The translations under genes were made by a program, and so were the position numbers. Positions 44,236 to 52,673 of a DNA stretch of 53,648 nucleotides are shown one piece after another. The stretch is from CAYMGQ01 sp964390055. Lineage in GTDB: Bacteria; Bacillota; Clostridia; Peptostreptococcales; Natronincolaceae. The first letter of the stretch is position 1. Every line of letters begins with the position of its first letter. The notes below the pieces were generated by a model that was not told the DNA's origin, ran no database searches, and saw nothing but the letters and a program-made list of their open reading frames with translations. Location: assembly GCA_964390055.1 (NCBI GenBank), contig CAYMGQ010000014.1, positions 1-53,648 of the forward strand. Reading direction: 5' to 3'.

Positions 44236-44250
44236 AACGCCCTCCTCCTT
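44186..44250 (-). promoter_or_regulatory. Two-part stem-loop between Shine-Dalgarno and start codon (phoH)
   Basis: GGAGG (44244-44248) is followed by GGGCGTT/AACGCCC (44236-44242 with 44199-44205), closed inside by GTTGTTT/AAACAAC (44221-44227 with 44207-44213). Ten bases then lead to ATG at 44188. Linear spacing is about 55 bases, folded spacing about 11. Confidence 0.65.
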
Positions 44251-44275
44251 TCACAAATAAGCTTATTAATATTGT

Positions 44276-44307
44276 AAGTACACCACCACAATATATGGCT
44301 TGTACTT
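44276..44307 (-). other. Hairpin between topB and phoH
   Basis: AAGTACA pairs with TGTACTT around an 18-base loop, just after the topB stop. No T-run follows, so it is more likely an RNA-processing or regulatory stem than a terminator. Confidence 0.35.
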
Positions 44308-44319
44308 TAGAAGATGTTT

Positions 44320-46452
44320 TTATTGTTTGTTGCGAGGCTTAAAGGTAAAAGAGACCCATTTCTCATGGGAAATATCTATGATAATTGTGGCATCAAATGT
44401 TGCACTTCTATCCTTTTTTTTCATTCCCTTAACCATGCATTCCCCTTTTGTCAAGAATTTTTTAGCCATGGTTTTTGTAATTTTTTTATCAAAAATTTGA
44501 AACCATTTGTCTTCTTTCCATAAAGTAAAGTTACAGGGGGGGTTATTCTTGTACCCCGAGCAAGAAAAGGCTTTTGAGTTTTCATAAATAGGCATTTTGC
44601 ATCTGGGGCATTCCCCAATAACTTCTCGACCATTTGATCGAGGACTACCAGAAGCAATTTGGTATTGGGTTACATTACTTTTGATATCATTTAAGATAAC
44701 ACTCACATGTTCTTGTATGCCCTGCATGAAAGGTTCAACCTGCTCTGTTTGATTATAAATATTTTCTAAGCGCTCTTCCCATTCAGCAGTTAATTCTGGA
44801 AGTTTTAGTTTGGTGGGTGCAACTCGGATAAGGTTAATACCCTTTTGTGTAGGGATTAGATATTTCCCCTTTGTTTCAATATAGTTAATTTTTTTCAATC
44901 GCTCAATAATAGCTGCTCGGGTGGCAGTAGTTCCAAGCCCTCTGGGAACGAATTGTTTTAGGGATGAATCTTCTATTTTTCTTGAAATATTCTTCATGGT
45001 TGATACTAAAGAAGCTTCTGTATAAGGCTTGGGGGGTGTCGTCATTTTTTCAAGCATTTCATATTTATCTGCTGACACCTTTTCGTTTTGTGCAAAAACT
45101 GCTTCTACCGTTTCATCTTTTTTGGCAGATGGTAAAAGCTTTCGATATACGTCTTTCCATCCATAGAAAACGGGATTTTTATATGTGGCATAGAACATAT
45201 GCCCATCAACATTTATAACGACCGAAGTTTCGAGATATTCATATTTTTGTGCCACAGCAGCAATAAGTCGCAAAACAATAAGCTTATAAATTTTATCTTC
45301 GTTTTCCGTTAAAGATAACTTAGCATAATTACAAGCATTTTCCGTAGGGATAATTGCATGGTGGTCAGATACTTTCTCGTCGTTGGCAATCCGCTTGTCT
45401 ATATTTAAACCTTGAGCACAAATATGTTTAATTAGAGGCTGTGTCTCCGTCCAACCTAAGCCGACTTGCCCTAATATCATTTTAATTTCGCCTGCAACGT
45501 CAGTACTTAAATATGTGCTTTCTGTACGCGGATATGTGATAAGTTTATGTTTTTCATAAAGGCTTTGTGCAATATTAAGAGTTTCCTGTGCTGTTAATCC
45601 ATATTTAATATTTACTTCTTTTTGTAAATCCGTGAGGTCATATAATAAAGGTCGTTCTTCCGTCTTTTTGGCTTGCCCCACATGTGTCACAATTCCAGGT
45701 TTGCCCATTACAGCACTAAGAATAGTTTCTGCTGATTCTTTATTTGCCAAATTAGTCTCATTGTCCTCATTCTTATATAAAAAATTCACTGACTTAAAAA
45801 CACCTTGTACTTGGAAATAAGGTTTAGACACGAAGTTGTTAATTTCAGCTTGCCTGTTTACGATAAGGGCAAGTGTAGGTGTTTGAACTCTGCCTAGAGA
45901 GAAAACCTCATTATTGATGCAAGAAATAGCTCTTGTCATATTAATGCCAAATAACCAGTCGGCATGTGCTCTTGCTTGAGCACTTTGAAAAAGAGTTTCG
46001 TATTCCCTATTATCTTTTAGGGATGCAAACCCTTTTTGTATTGATTTTTCCGTGTATGAGTTCACCCATAATCGCTTGACAGGCTTTTTGCATTTTGCAG
46101 CTCTATAAACCCACTCAAAAATCAATTGCCCTTCTCTTCCAGCGTCAGTTGCACAAATAACCTCAGAAACCTCTGAAGAATTCAATAAGTGTTTCAATAT
46201 TTCAAATTGCTTGCATGTGTTGGGTTTTATTTTTAATAGAAAAGAAGGTATAATAGGCAGGTCGGAAAGATTCCATTTTTTATATTCTGTATTATAAGCT
46301 TCTGGCTCGGCAAGCTCTACGAGATGCCCAATAGTCCACGCAATAATATACCCATTGCCTTCGATATATCCACTGCGATGGTCATGCACATTTAATACTT
46401 GAGCAATATATTTTGCAACAGCTGGCTTTTCAGTAATTATTAATGTCGGCAT
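44320..46452 (-). CDS. topB: Topoisomerase III-type enzyme
   Basis: 710 residues. TOPRIM start TLIITEKPAVAKYIAQVL and ATDAGREGQLIFEWVYRAA (near 103-121), core type IA domain with catalytic Tyr in ITYPRTESTYLS near 307, and a C-terminal zinc element (CPRC, and a later Cys pair near 655-680). This matches TopB, including the plasmid-borne forms. First gene after the promoter at 46476-46504; AAAGGAGGGCGTTA precedes the ATG. Type IA enzymes of this class resolve single-stranded linked molecules during plasmid replication or conjugation. Confidence 0.9.
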   Translation of the reverse strand: MPTLIITEKPAVAKYIAQVLNVHDHRSGYIEGNGYIIAWTIGHLVELAEPEAYNTEYKKWNLSDLPIIPSFLLKIKPNTCKQFEILKHLLNSSEVSEVICATDAGREGQLIFEWVYRAAKCKKPVKRLWVNSYTEKSIQKGFASLKDNREYETLFQSAQARAHADWLFGINMTRAISCINNEVFSLGRVQTPTLALIVNRQAEINNFVSKPYFQVQGVFKSVNFLYKNEDNETNLANKESAETILSAVMGKPGIVTHVGQAKKTEERPLLYDLTDLQKEVNIKYGLTAQETLNIAQSLYEKHKLITYPRTESTYLSTDVAGEIKMILGQVGLGWTETQPLIKHICAQGLNIDKRIANDEKVSDHHAIIPTENACNYAKLSLTENEDKIYKLIVLRLIAAVAQKYEYLETSVVINVDGHMFYATYKNPVFYGWKDVYRKLLPSAKKDETVEAVFAQNEKVSADKYEMLEKMTTPPKPYTEASLVSTMKNISRKIEDSSLKQFVPRGLGTTATRAAIIERLKKINYIETKGKYLIPTQKGINLIRVAPTKLKLPELTAEWEERLENIYNQTEQVEPFMQGIQEHVSVILNDIKSNVTQYQIASGSPRSNGREVIGECPRCKMPIYENSKAFSCSGYKNNPPCNFTLWKEDKWFQIFDKKITKTMAKKFLTKGECMVKGMKKKDRSATFDATIIIDISHEKWVSFTFKPRNKQ

Positions 46453-46475
46453 TAACGCCCTCCTTTGTTAATTGC

Positions 46476-46504
46476 ATTATACATCATTTTGGGACTTTTG
46501 TCAA
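46476..46504 (-). promoter_or_regulatory. Promoter of the topB/phoH/zinc-ribbon unit
   Basis: -35 TTGACA (46499-46504), 17-bp spacer ending GATG, -10 TATAAT (46476-46481). Short leader, about 17 bases from -10 to the ribosome site. Confidence 0.8.
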
Positions 46505-46517
46505 TATAACCGCATTA

Positions 46518-47060
46518 TTAAGGGGCTTTTGGATTGCCTTTGTTTTTGGCACGATGATAAAGGTATGACGAAAGAATAAGATAAAATAAGATACCAAAAC
46601 AAAAGAGATAGCGTATAATTGGGCGTTCTCGAAACCAAAAGAGCATTTGCCCAATGTGCGGGATAGTGCAAATCTTTTTGCCGTATATTTGTGTTACAGA
46701 AAAAGGAGTGTCTGCAAGAAAGTTAGCATCGCCTTTGGTAATAGCCATTCCATTTTCCATAGAAATAAGGCGATGAATAATAAGGATATCTTTGTCTTCA
46801 GAAAAATAAACTATTACATCACCTTCCTGCAGTTCGGAATAATGAGTTTTTTTTACTAAAACAATATCATTAACTTTAATTTCGGGTTCCATACTGCCTG
46901 ACACTACTGTGAACAAAGAATGTTGCAACACAGAGGGTAGGCGAATAGGGTGAATTAAGGAATAGCTTATATATATAAATAAAATAATGAAAACAATGAA
47001 AAGTATAGAGCAAAGAACAATATTAAAAATATTACAAAGTTGTTTGATTGTTTTTCTCAT
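46518..47060 (-). CDS. SipW-like (Ser/His) signal peptidase I, second copy
   Basis: ATG at 47060 gives 180 residues (weak GGGG ribosome site upstream, inside the previous gene). Membrane helix near 12-38, nucleophile region VVSGSMEPEI, then IIHRLISMENGMAITKGDAN, and a C-terminal helix (YLFCFGILFYLILSS). The conserved His in place of the bacterial Lys marks the ER/SipW class. SipW of Bacillus processes TasA and TapA. Partner in tandem with the gene upstream. Confidence 0.85.
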   Translation of the reverse strand: MRKTIKQLCNIFNIVLCSILFIVFIILFIYISYSLIHPIRLPSVLQHSLFTVVSGSMEPEIKVNDIVLVKKTHYSELQEGDVIVYFSEDKDILIIHRLISMENGMAITKGDANFLADTPFSVTQIYGKKICTIPHIGQMLFWFRERPIIRYLFCFGILFYLILSSYLYHRAKNKGNPKAP

Positions 47061-47499
47061 GTAGTAATACCCCAAGTATAATTTTACTTATGTATGCGAA
47101 TATAAACAACCCTATACAAATCAAACATGCATACACAATTATTTGTTGTAGGGGAAATATATGGGTAACTTTCCCAATAATTGCGCTTCGGGGGAACGGG
47201 TCATCAATAATAGCGTTATTATCTCCCTTGGTTAGTGCTGTATTGGTGTTTAGTTCGAGCAATCTATGGACAATGATCTTATTGTTTTTATGTTTATATG
47301 CTACAATGTCACCCACATTATATGTTTGTTGCTGTGCCACCACAACAATACTAGAGGGCTGGATTACAGGCATCATACTTTGTGTATGAATTTGATAAAT
47401 TTTGTATTGCTGAAGTTGGGACAATGGGCTTATAATGCAAGTTAATACAACACATACCAGTAAGAAAAGAATAATGTGATATGTTTTTATTTTTTTCAT
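47032..47499 (-). CDS. SipW-like (Ser/His) signal peptidase I, first copy
   Basis: 155 residues. Membrane helix near 8-25, catalytic Ser in HTQSMMPVIQ, IIVHRLLEL with His, TKGDNNAI, and a C-terminal helix. Shares the layout of the second copy but low identity. Start overlaps the upstream stop (TAATG), and the next sip gene overlaps its end, so the two are translated together. Confidence 0.85.
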   Translation of the reverse strand: MKKIKTYHIILFLLVCVVLTCIISPLSQLQQYKIYQIHTQSMMPVIQPSSIVVVAQQQTYNVGDIVAYKHKNNKIIVHRLLELNTNTALTKGDNNAIIDDPFPRSAIIGKVTHIFPLQQIIVYACLICIGLFIFAYISKIILGVLLHEKNNQTTL

Positions 47500-48293
47500 T
47501 AAGCAAAAAACTCCATATTACGAAATATATCTTCTTCATCTAATGAATCATCTTCACGAGCTAATTCACTCTCTTTTTCATCATTTTGGCCACAGCGAGA
47601 TTTGTCTTCTTGTGTCCACCATCTTAAGTTGCGACGCAACCCTTGAGAACGAGGATACTTATCTTGTAGTTGAGTAATCTCTTCATTGGTTAAATATTTT
47701 TCCATTTCTTTTAAGAACCATGGCGTATACCACAACAAACTAACAAATTCCTGATAAGATGGATGAGCTAAGGAAAAATCTCGCAATTCTAAGCTTTCAA
47801 CAAAATATACATTACAAAGAAGTTTTAAAAACGACTCCTTTATAGGTAAAGGCTGGTCCATATTGATGATGGGTAAAAGTTTATTAACTATATAACATCT
47901 TTCGAGATATGTTAAGATATGGGAGGTGTATTTCTCTCGAGCAGCTTTAAACTTGGAGCAAAAAAGATTATGCTCGAATTTTTCATTGTAACAATTTTTG
48001 TTTTCATAATCGACTTTAGAAAGTTCTTCGGCTAGCAAAAATTCATCAATTTCACTGATAAATTCATCTTGACAACAATCCCCCAGAAAATCAACATCTG
48101 ATAAAAAAGAACTATGGTCGTCGTCAGCACCAAATAATGAGGATGTGAGAATCTTTTCTCTACTGTATATCTTTGATTTGTGACGTCTAGGATTTTTGCC
48201 CATTATAGTATATGTAAGACCACATAAAGGACAAGTTTTGAAGGGGTATACATTGCATTGAGAATTCATTTTATTATACTTATTACTCTTCAT
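47499..48293 (-). CDS. Unrecognised acidic protein with N-terminal Cys motif
   Basis: 264 residues. CPLCGLTYT near 21-29 is a possible partial zinc site; cysteines are frequent (near 13, 21, 24, 74, 75, 101, 112). No membrane segment. No known domain. AAGGAG lies eight bases before ATG; it heads the unit with the two SipW-like peptidases. Confidence 0.55.
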   Translation of the reverse strand: MKSNKYNKMNSQCNVYPFKTCPLCGLTYTIMGKNPRRHKSKIYSREKILTSSLFGADDDHSSFLSDVDFLGDCCQDEFISEIDEFLLAEELSKVDYENKNCYNEKFEHNLFCSKFKAAREKYTSHILTYLERCYIVNKLLPIINMDQPLPIKESFLKLLCNVYFVESLELRDFSLAHPSYQEFVSLLWYTPWFLKEMEKYLTNEEITQLQDKYPRSQGLRRNLRWWTQEDKSRCGQNDEKESELAREDDSLDEEDIFRNMEFFA

Positions 48294-48348
48294 CTGCGCA
48301 ACTCCTTGTTGTGTAAATTAAAATTTAGAATAGATTTCGACTGTTTTT

Positions 48349-48377
48349 ACTATAGCACACTTTTCCCGTTAAGTCAA
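48349..48377 (-). promoter_or_regulatory. Promoter of the 264-residue gene and two signal peptidase genes
   Basis: -35 TTGACT (48372-48377), 17-bp spacer ending GTGC, -10 TATAGT (48349-48354). Confidence 0.7.
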
Positions 48378-48395
48378 CTTTTTAATAATTATAGT

Positions 48396-49043
48396 TCATA
48401 TATACTGATTGTCGTTATTTAAATTGATTTCCATTGAGTCATCGGCTTCATCTAATATTTTTTTAAGTTTTTGTCGGATTGCTTGAATTCGGATATTAAT
48501 GTTTGCTCTACTGCAATTATAAATTTTAGCGATGTCTGTTTGATTGTAGCCCTGCAATAGCAGGCCGAACAGTTGTTCTTCTTCGGGAGTTAGAGTAGAT
48601 AAAATTTCTTGTACATAAACATCATCGATGATTTCTTCTTCATTTTTTAATATCTGACTTGCATCAAAAGAAGGTTCCCAATTGATATTTTGGTTTTCGG
48701 AATAGTTGTCATATGAATCAACACGAATGCTGTGCCCTTTGCCAGTTATTGCATCTTGATATACCTTTAAAGGCAACTTAACCATGCTCATTTCATATGT
48801 TCTAAAGTAAGTCAATAAACTATATTTCATGGAGTTAACAGCGTATGTTGTAAACTTAAAACCCTTGGATTCATCAAAAGCAAGTGCTGCTTTACACAAA
48901 GCTAATGCGGCTACTTGTTCATAATCTTCAAACTTGTTTTGGTCAATATTAAACTTTTTTAATACGAAATAAATAAGGTTATAATTTTCTTCAACTAAAG
49001 CTCTTTGTTGTGCGTTTAATGTCTCTGGTTTGCCACCTGCCAT
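48396..49043 (-). CDS. Sigma-70 family RNA polymerase sigma factor
   Basis: 215 residues. Region 2 (about 35-95) has DYEQVAALALCKAALAFDESKGFKFTTYA, with the core-binding and -10-recognition helices. Region 4 (near 150-200) has LTPEEEQLFGLLLQGYNQTDIAKIYNCSRANINIRI with a helix-turn-helix. Region 3 is reduced. It is like SigF/SigB-group or phage/plasmid sigmas, not an anti-sigma-coupled ECF protein. It has its own promoter, which matches the shared motif. Targets cannot be told from sequence. Confidence 0.8.
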   Translation of the reverse strand: MAGGKPETLNAQQRALVEENYNLIYFVLKKFNIDQNKFEDYEQVAALALCKAALAFDESKGFKFTTYAVNSMKYSLLTYFRTYEMSMVKLPLKVYQDAITGKGHSIRVDSYDNYSENQNINWEPSFDASQILKNEEEIIDDVYVQEILSTLTPEEEQLFGLLLQGYNQTDIAKIYNCSRANINIRIQAIRQKLKKILDEADDSMEINLNNDNQYI

Positions 49044-49120
49044 AATATAATCCCCCTCCTGAAAAACAACACGGAAAAGGTTTTATGTGCGCAATTATGT
49101 ATTTTCCCTTAATGAATGGG

Positions 49121-49149
49121 ATTATACCACAGTTTTTAAGTTATGTCAA
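49121..49149 (-). promoter_or_regulatory. Promoter of the sigma factor gene
   Basis: -35 TTGACA (49144-49149), 17-bp spacer ending GTGG, -10 TATAAT (49121-49126). Confidence 0.8.
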
Positions 49150-49162
49150 AATTAAAAAATAA

Positions 49163-49191
49163 AACAACAGCCCGTTTTGAGAGCTGTTGTT
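49163..49191 (-). terminator. Terminator of the prepilin peptidase/RecD2 unit
   Basis: AACAACAGC pairs with GCTGTTGTT (12-base loop) and is followed on the minus strand by TTATTTTTT. It lies about 145 bp past the last stop and precedes the sigma promoter. Confidence 0.75.
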
Positions 49192-49203
49192 GTACTGTTT
49201 GTT

Positions 49204-49243
49204 GTGAACTACTCACCACCTACTCGCTATAAGAAGATGGGAG
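49204..49243 (-). mobile_element. Relic right end of an IS605-type element
   Basis: On the minus strand a nine-base-pair stem with one bulged T (CTCCCATCT with AGGTGG-T-GAG) is followed by GTAGTTCAC, the same terminal sequence as the tnpB element at 1423-1431. No transposase remains. The rest of the 49244-49334 gap shows no gene. Confidence 0.35.
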
Positions 49244-49334
49244 ATGAATTACTATTTTAAGTTCAAAAAGTATCCTGCCTAGTTTGTGGTAGTTTAGCAA
49301 CAGGAATTTTTGTATCGGAAATTAAGACTGCAAC

Positions 49335-50372
49335 TTATTCATAAAAGAACATTTTGCCTTCCCCGATAACAGATAGGTCGTCTTTATTGATATAAACAAC
49401 GAAACATCCTTGAGGAAGTTGAAAGGGGACACTATCTGCATCATAAGGTAAATAAGCTACAATAATAGAACGCAAAGAAGAGCCATCTTTAGGAATATCG
49501 TTGATAAAATACATATCATTGCTGATTTTTGGGGACAATGACATCACGGCATGGTCAATGCCTTGCAACTCTATAGAGTCGTTTTTGGTCTTATAATAAT
49601 CTATGGCAATATTATAAAGTTTTTCTTTGCTATCTCCATTGAATTCCGCAGATTGCAAACTTGTGATTCTGTATCCTGCTTCATCCCGATGTATAGTTAT
49701 GTAAAAACAAGACTCCACTACTCGTGTTTCAAGGTTAATGGTCTCAACATAAATTTTAGTAGCATCGACAGGCTCTAATGTGGGAGACCAAGATATGCCG
49801 TCATAAATTATGGGAGATGTGTTGCCATACTCAGGTAAATAGAAAAAATGTGTTGCATTATTATAAATATTCATGTCAACATCACCCTCATAGAGCGTAA
49901 ATGCAACACCGTCTTCAGGTATAAGGTTAAAGGCATACTTGTTTTGCTCACTTGCTTTTTTATGCCGGATAAAGAATTTTAATTTCCAGTCTGTACTTTC
50001 GCCACAAAACCCATTTGTAGCACTGGTTATTTCTATGTCATTGACATTTTTAGAGACAAGAGGGAATGTTGCACCTTGAAGAAATATTGGGTCTGTTTCT
50101 TGTGGAAACGTGGTGCTTTGTTCATCATCTATGTCCCCTTCTGTCGATATGCCTGGCTCTGATGTAGTGGTAGCTGTCGGTGAGGGCGAAGTCTTTGCTT
50201 CTTCTGTCCTTGCGTCATTACGTTCAGAAATAATAGAGATAACTGCAAAAACACCAATGATAATAAGCAAAAATGTGACAACTAATAGCTTGATTTTAGG
50301 GTTTATTTTGTTTTGCTTAGTTTTTGCGTTTTCTTGATTTTGGCGATTTTTTTCTAAATGATTGTCGCTCAT
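49335..50372 (-). CDS. Membrane-anchored protein with Ser/Thr/Pro linker, unknown function
   Basis: 345 residues. A charged start, one membrane helix (about 29-50, LLVVTFLLIIIGVFAVISII), a linker with TSPSPTATTTSEPG, and a large extracytoplasmic part. No known domain. GGAGG is 12 bases before ATG, and the start overlaps the recD2-like stop by four bases. Similar in layout to the protein at 36.9-37.7 kb. Confidence 0.6.
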   Translation of the reverse strand: MSDNHLEKNRQNQENAKTKQNKINPKIKLLVVTFLLIIIGVFAVISIISERNDARTEEAKTSPSPTATTTSEPGISTEGDIDDEQSTTFPQETDPIFLQGATFPLVSKNVNDIEITSATNGFCGESTDWKLKFFIRHKKASEQNKYAFNLIPEDGVAFTLYEGDVDMNIYNNATHFFYLPEYGNTSPIIYDGISWSPTLEPVDATKIYVETINLETRVVESCFYITIHRDEAGYRITSLQSAEFNGDSKEKLYNIAIDYYKTKNDSIELQGIDHAVMSLSPKISNDMYFINDIPKDGSSLRSIIVAYLPYDADSVPFQLPQGCFVVYINKDDLSVIGEGKMFFYE

Positions 50373-52627
50373 AAGTAAAGAGCACCTCCGTTTTTAATAA
50401 GAATATTTTTTAATAATGTTTGCTTATTAGAAACTTCTTTTGTTCTTATTGCAAGTTGAATGGCTTTATTCGTGGCAATAAGAGAACAGAAGCTTTCTGC
50501 TCTTGTAAGGGCGGTATATAATAACTCAACATTGTTTAAAATATAACCACTTCCATCAATTACCACAATAATATTTTCAAAACCTGAACCCTCGCTCTTA
50601 TGTACTGTAATAGCATAAGCTAGCTCAAGGTTTTGTATATTTTCCTTAATTACTAAAACTTCACCAATTCCAATGAAATCCACAACACATGAATTTTGTT
50701 CAATAGCGGTAACTATGCCTATATTGCCATTGAAAATTGGGGTCTTTGTGCCCGAAAGATTATAAGAATGGTAATTGTTTTTAGTGTTAATAACTTTGTC
50801 GCCAATCTTAATAGTATATTTTTTTTGGATGTTTTTCTTTTGCTCTACCACCACTTCACAGGTGTTTGTATTATTATCTGGATTATATATGCTTTGAATT
50901 AAATTGTTGATTGCATAACAGTTTATTGCTCCATGCAGTTTCATGGGAGTAATAATTTGCACTTCAAGAATATTAGGATTTTTATTGTATTCTCTTTGAA
51001 AAACTTTGGCTACTGTTTCTAAAATACGCTCAGATGTGTGGAAAATATTGATTTCCATATCTTCTAATTCACCCAAAACTCTAACTCCTGTAAACTTGGA
51101 ATCAAATATGGGTTGTTGATTAGCAATTTGTAGAGAAGTAGGGATAATCCCCCCACGCAAGGCTTGCCTATGGGGTTCAGTTAGGCGGAGACAGGGAAAG
51201 ATATTGCTTTGTAAAATGTCTGAAAACACATTACAGTTACCTATGGGTGCAAGCTGTTGAACATCACCATATAGTATAATCTGAGCACCGTTGGGGACCG
51301 CTTGGAGTAATGCTAAAAATAAGTCGCCATTTATCATGGTTGCCTCGTCGACAATAAGCAGGTCCACATCCAAAGGGTTGTTTTGATTATGCAGGAATTT
51401 CCCGCGAGAATATCCCAGAAGTTTATGAATGGTATGTGGCTCAACGCCAGTGACCTCAGCAATTCTGATGCTAGCTTTGCCTGAAAGGGCAACAGTCATA
51501 ATCTTTTTGTTTCGATGCAATAAGCAAATACCGTATGCAGATGTGGTTTTGCCTGTTCCTGCAAGACCAGTAACGGCAATAACTCCGTATTGCGTGCTCA
51601 AAGATATGGTCGCTTTTTGTTTTTCAGTTAAAGATATGCCTTTTTCGGCTTCGATATATGCAATAACATCTTGTGGTGTTGAAGCGAGAGACTCGCGATT
51701 ATTATAATGATTATAAATTCTTATTAACTCTTGGGCTATATCATGCTCTAATTGATAATAAGTTGCGAGTGAGATTTTATTGTTGTCGCCCAACCTTATA
51801 ATATCACCTGATTGTTCTAATACATTTAAGCGAGCGTCGAGTATATCTTCTGTTATTCCTGCAATATATTTTTTAATCGTTTTTAATAATGCCCTATATT
51901 CTAAATAACTTTTACCTCTTTCCCCTTCAACAGCAAGGATGTGATTTATAAATCCGTCTATCCTTTTTATTTCAAAGTCTGGTAGGCTTACTTTTCGTGC
52001 GATAGCATCTGCAATGCGAAAGCCAATGCTACGGATTTTTGTTAAGTCGTATGGATTTGACATAACAATTTGCACCGCAAGCTTGCTGTTTCCATAGAAA
52101 TCTACAATTTTGCATATGGTGTTTTTTGATAACCCAAAACCAGACAAAACGGAAAGTGCGTCTGCGTATTCTTTAATACTATGGTATTTCTCTATGATTT
52201 GCACTGCTTTAATCTGACCAATACCTCTGACTTGCGACAAGGTATGAACATCGGACTGCTCAAGAACTTCTGTAATATTTGGAATAGTGTCAATTATTTT
52301 GTCTGCCATTGCACTCGTAACAATAGATGATAAGAAATTTTTTTGTTTTTGCCTATCACTTAAATTAGTATCAATATCAATGGAAACCAGACTATATTCT
52401 TTACCAAATTGGGCATGAGTTTGTAAGTATTCGACACTTAAAACTAAAGTATCTCCTTGTTGTAAAGCTTGAGAGACCACACCTTTTATTTTTATGGTTT
52501 TTAATGAATATTCGCCTTCCAAAACATCCTTGATGCGAGCTAAAAAGATAGCATACTGTCCTGCGTTTATATAGGTTGTATTTTTAGGGAAATATATTGC
52601 TTCCACAATTACTTTAAGCTTTAACAC
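50369..52627 (-). CDS. recD2: RecD2-like superfamily 1 DNA helicase
   Basis: 752 residues. OB-like N-terminal domain and helix-hairpin-helix region (VRGIGQIKAVQII, IRSIGFRIADAIA) as in RecD2, Walker A GLAGTGKTT near 352, motif II IVDEATMINGD near 425, motif III YGDVQQLAPIG, and late motifs AYAITVHKSEGSGFENIIVV near 685-700. GTG start, eight bases after GGAGG. RecD2 enzymes unwind DNA 5'-3' in repair; plasmid and phage copies are common. Confidence 0.9.
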   Translation of the reverse strand: MLKLKVIVEAIYFPKNTTYINAGQYAIFLARIKDVLEGEYSLKTIKIKGVVSQALQQGDTLVLSVEYLQTHAQFGKEYSLVSIDIDTNLSDRQKQKNFLSSIVTSAMADKIIDTIPNITEVLEQSDVHTLSQVRGIGQIKAVQIIEKYHSIKEYADALSVLSGFGLSKNTICKIVDFYGNSKLAVQIVMSNPYDLTKIRSIGFRIADAIARKVSLPDFEIKRIDGFINHILAVEGERGKSYLEYRALLKTIKKYIAGITEDILDARLNVLEQSGDIIRLGDNNKISLATYYQLEHDIAQELIRIYNHYNNRESLASTPQDVIAYIEAEKGISLTEKQKATISLSTQYGVIAVTGLAGTGKTTSAYGICLLHRNKKIMTVALSGKASIRIAEVTGVEPHTIHKLLGYSRGKFLHNQNNPLDVDLLIVDEATMINGDLFLALLQAVPNGAQIILYGDVQQLAPIGNCNVFSDILQSNIFPCLRLTEPHRQALRGGIIPTSLQIANQQPIFDSKFTGVRVLGELEDMEINIFHTSERILETVAKVFQREYNKNPNILEVQIITPMKLHGAINCYAINNLIQSIYNPDNNTNTCEVVVEQKKNIQKKYTIKIGDKVINTKNNYHSYNLSGTKTPIFNGNIGIVTAIEQNSCVVDFIGIGEVLVIKENIQNLELAYAITVHKSEGSGFENIIVVIDGSGYILNNVELLYTALTRAESFCSLIATNKAIQLAIRTKEVSNKQTLLKNILIKNGGALYL

Positions 52628-52673
52628 AACTTAAGCCTCCTTAGCTTTTATTTGATGTATTGCAGTTATATAT

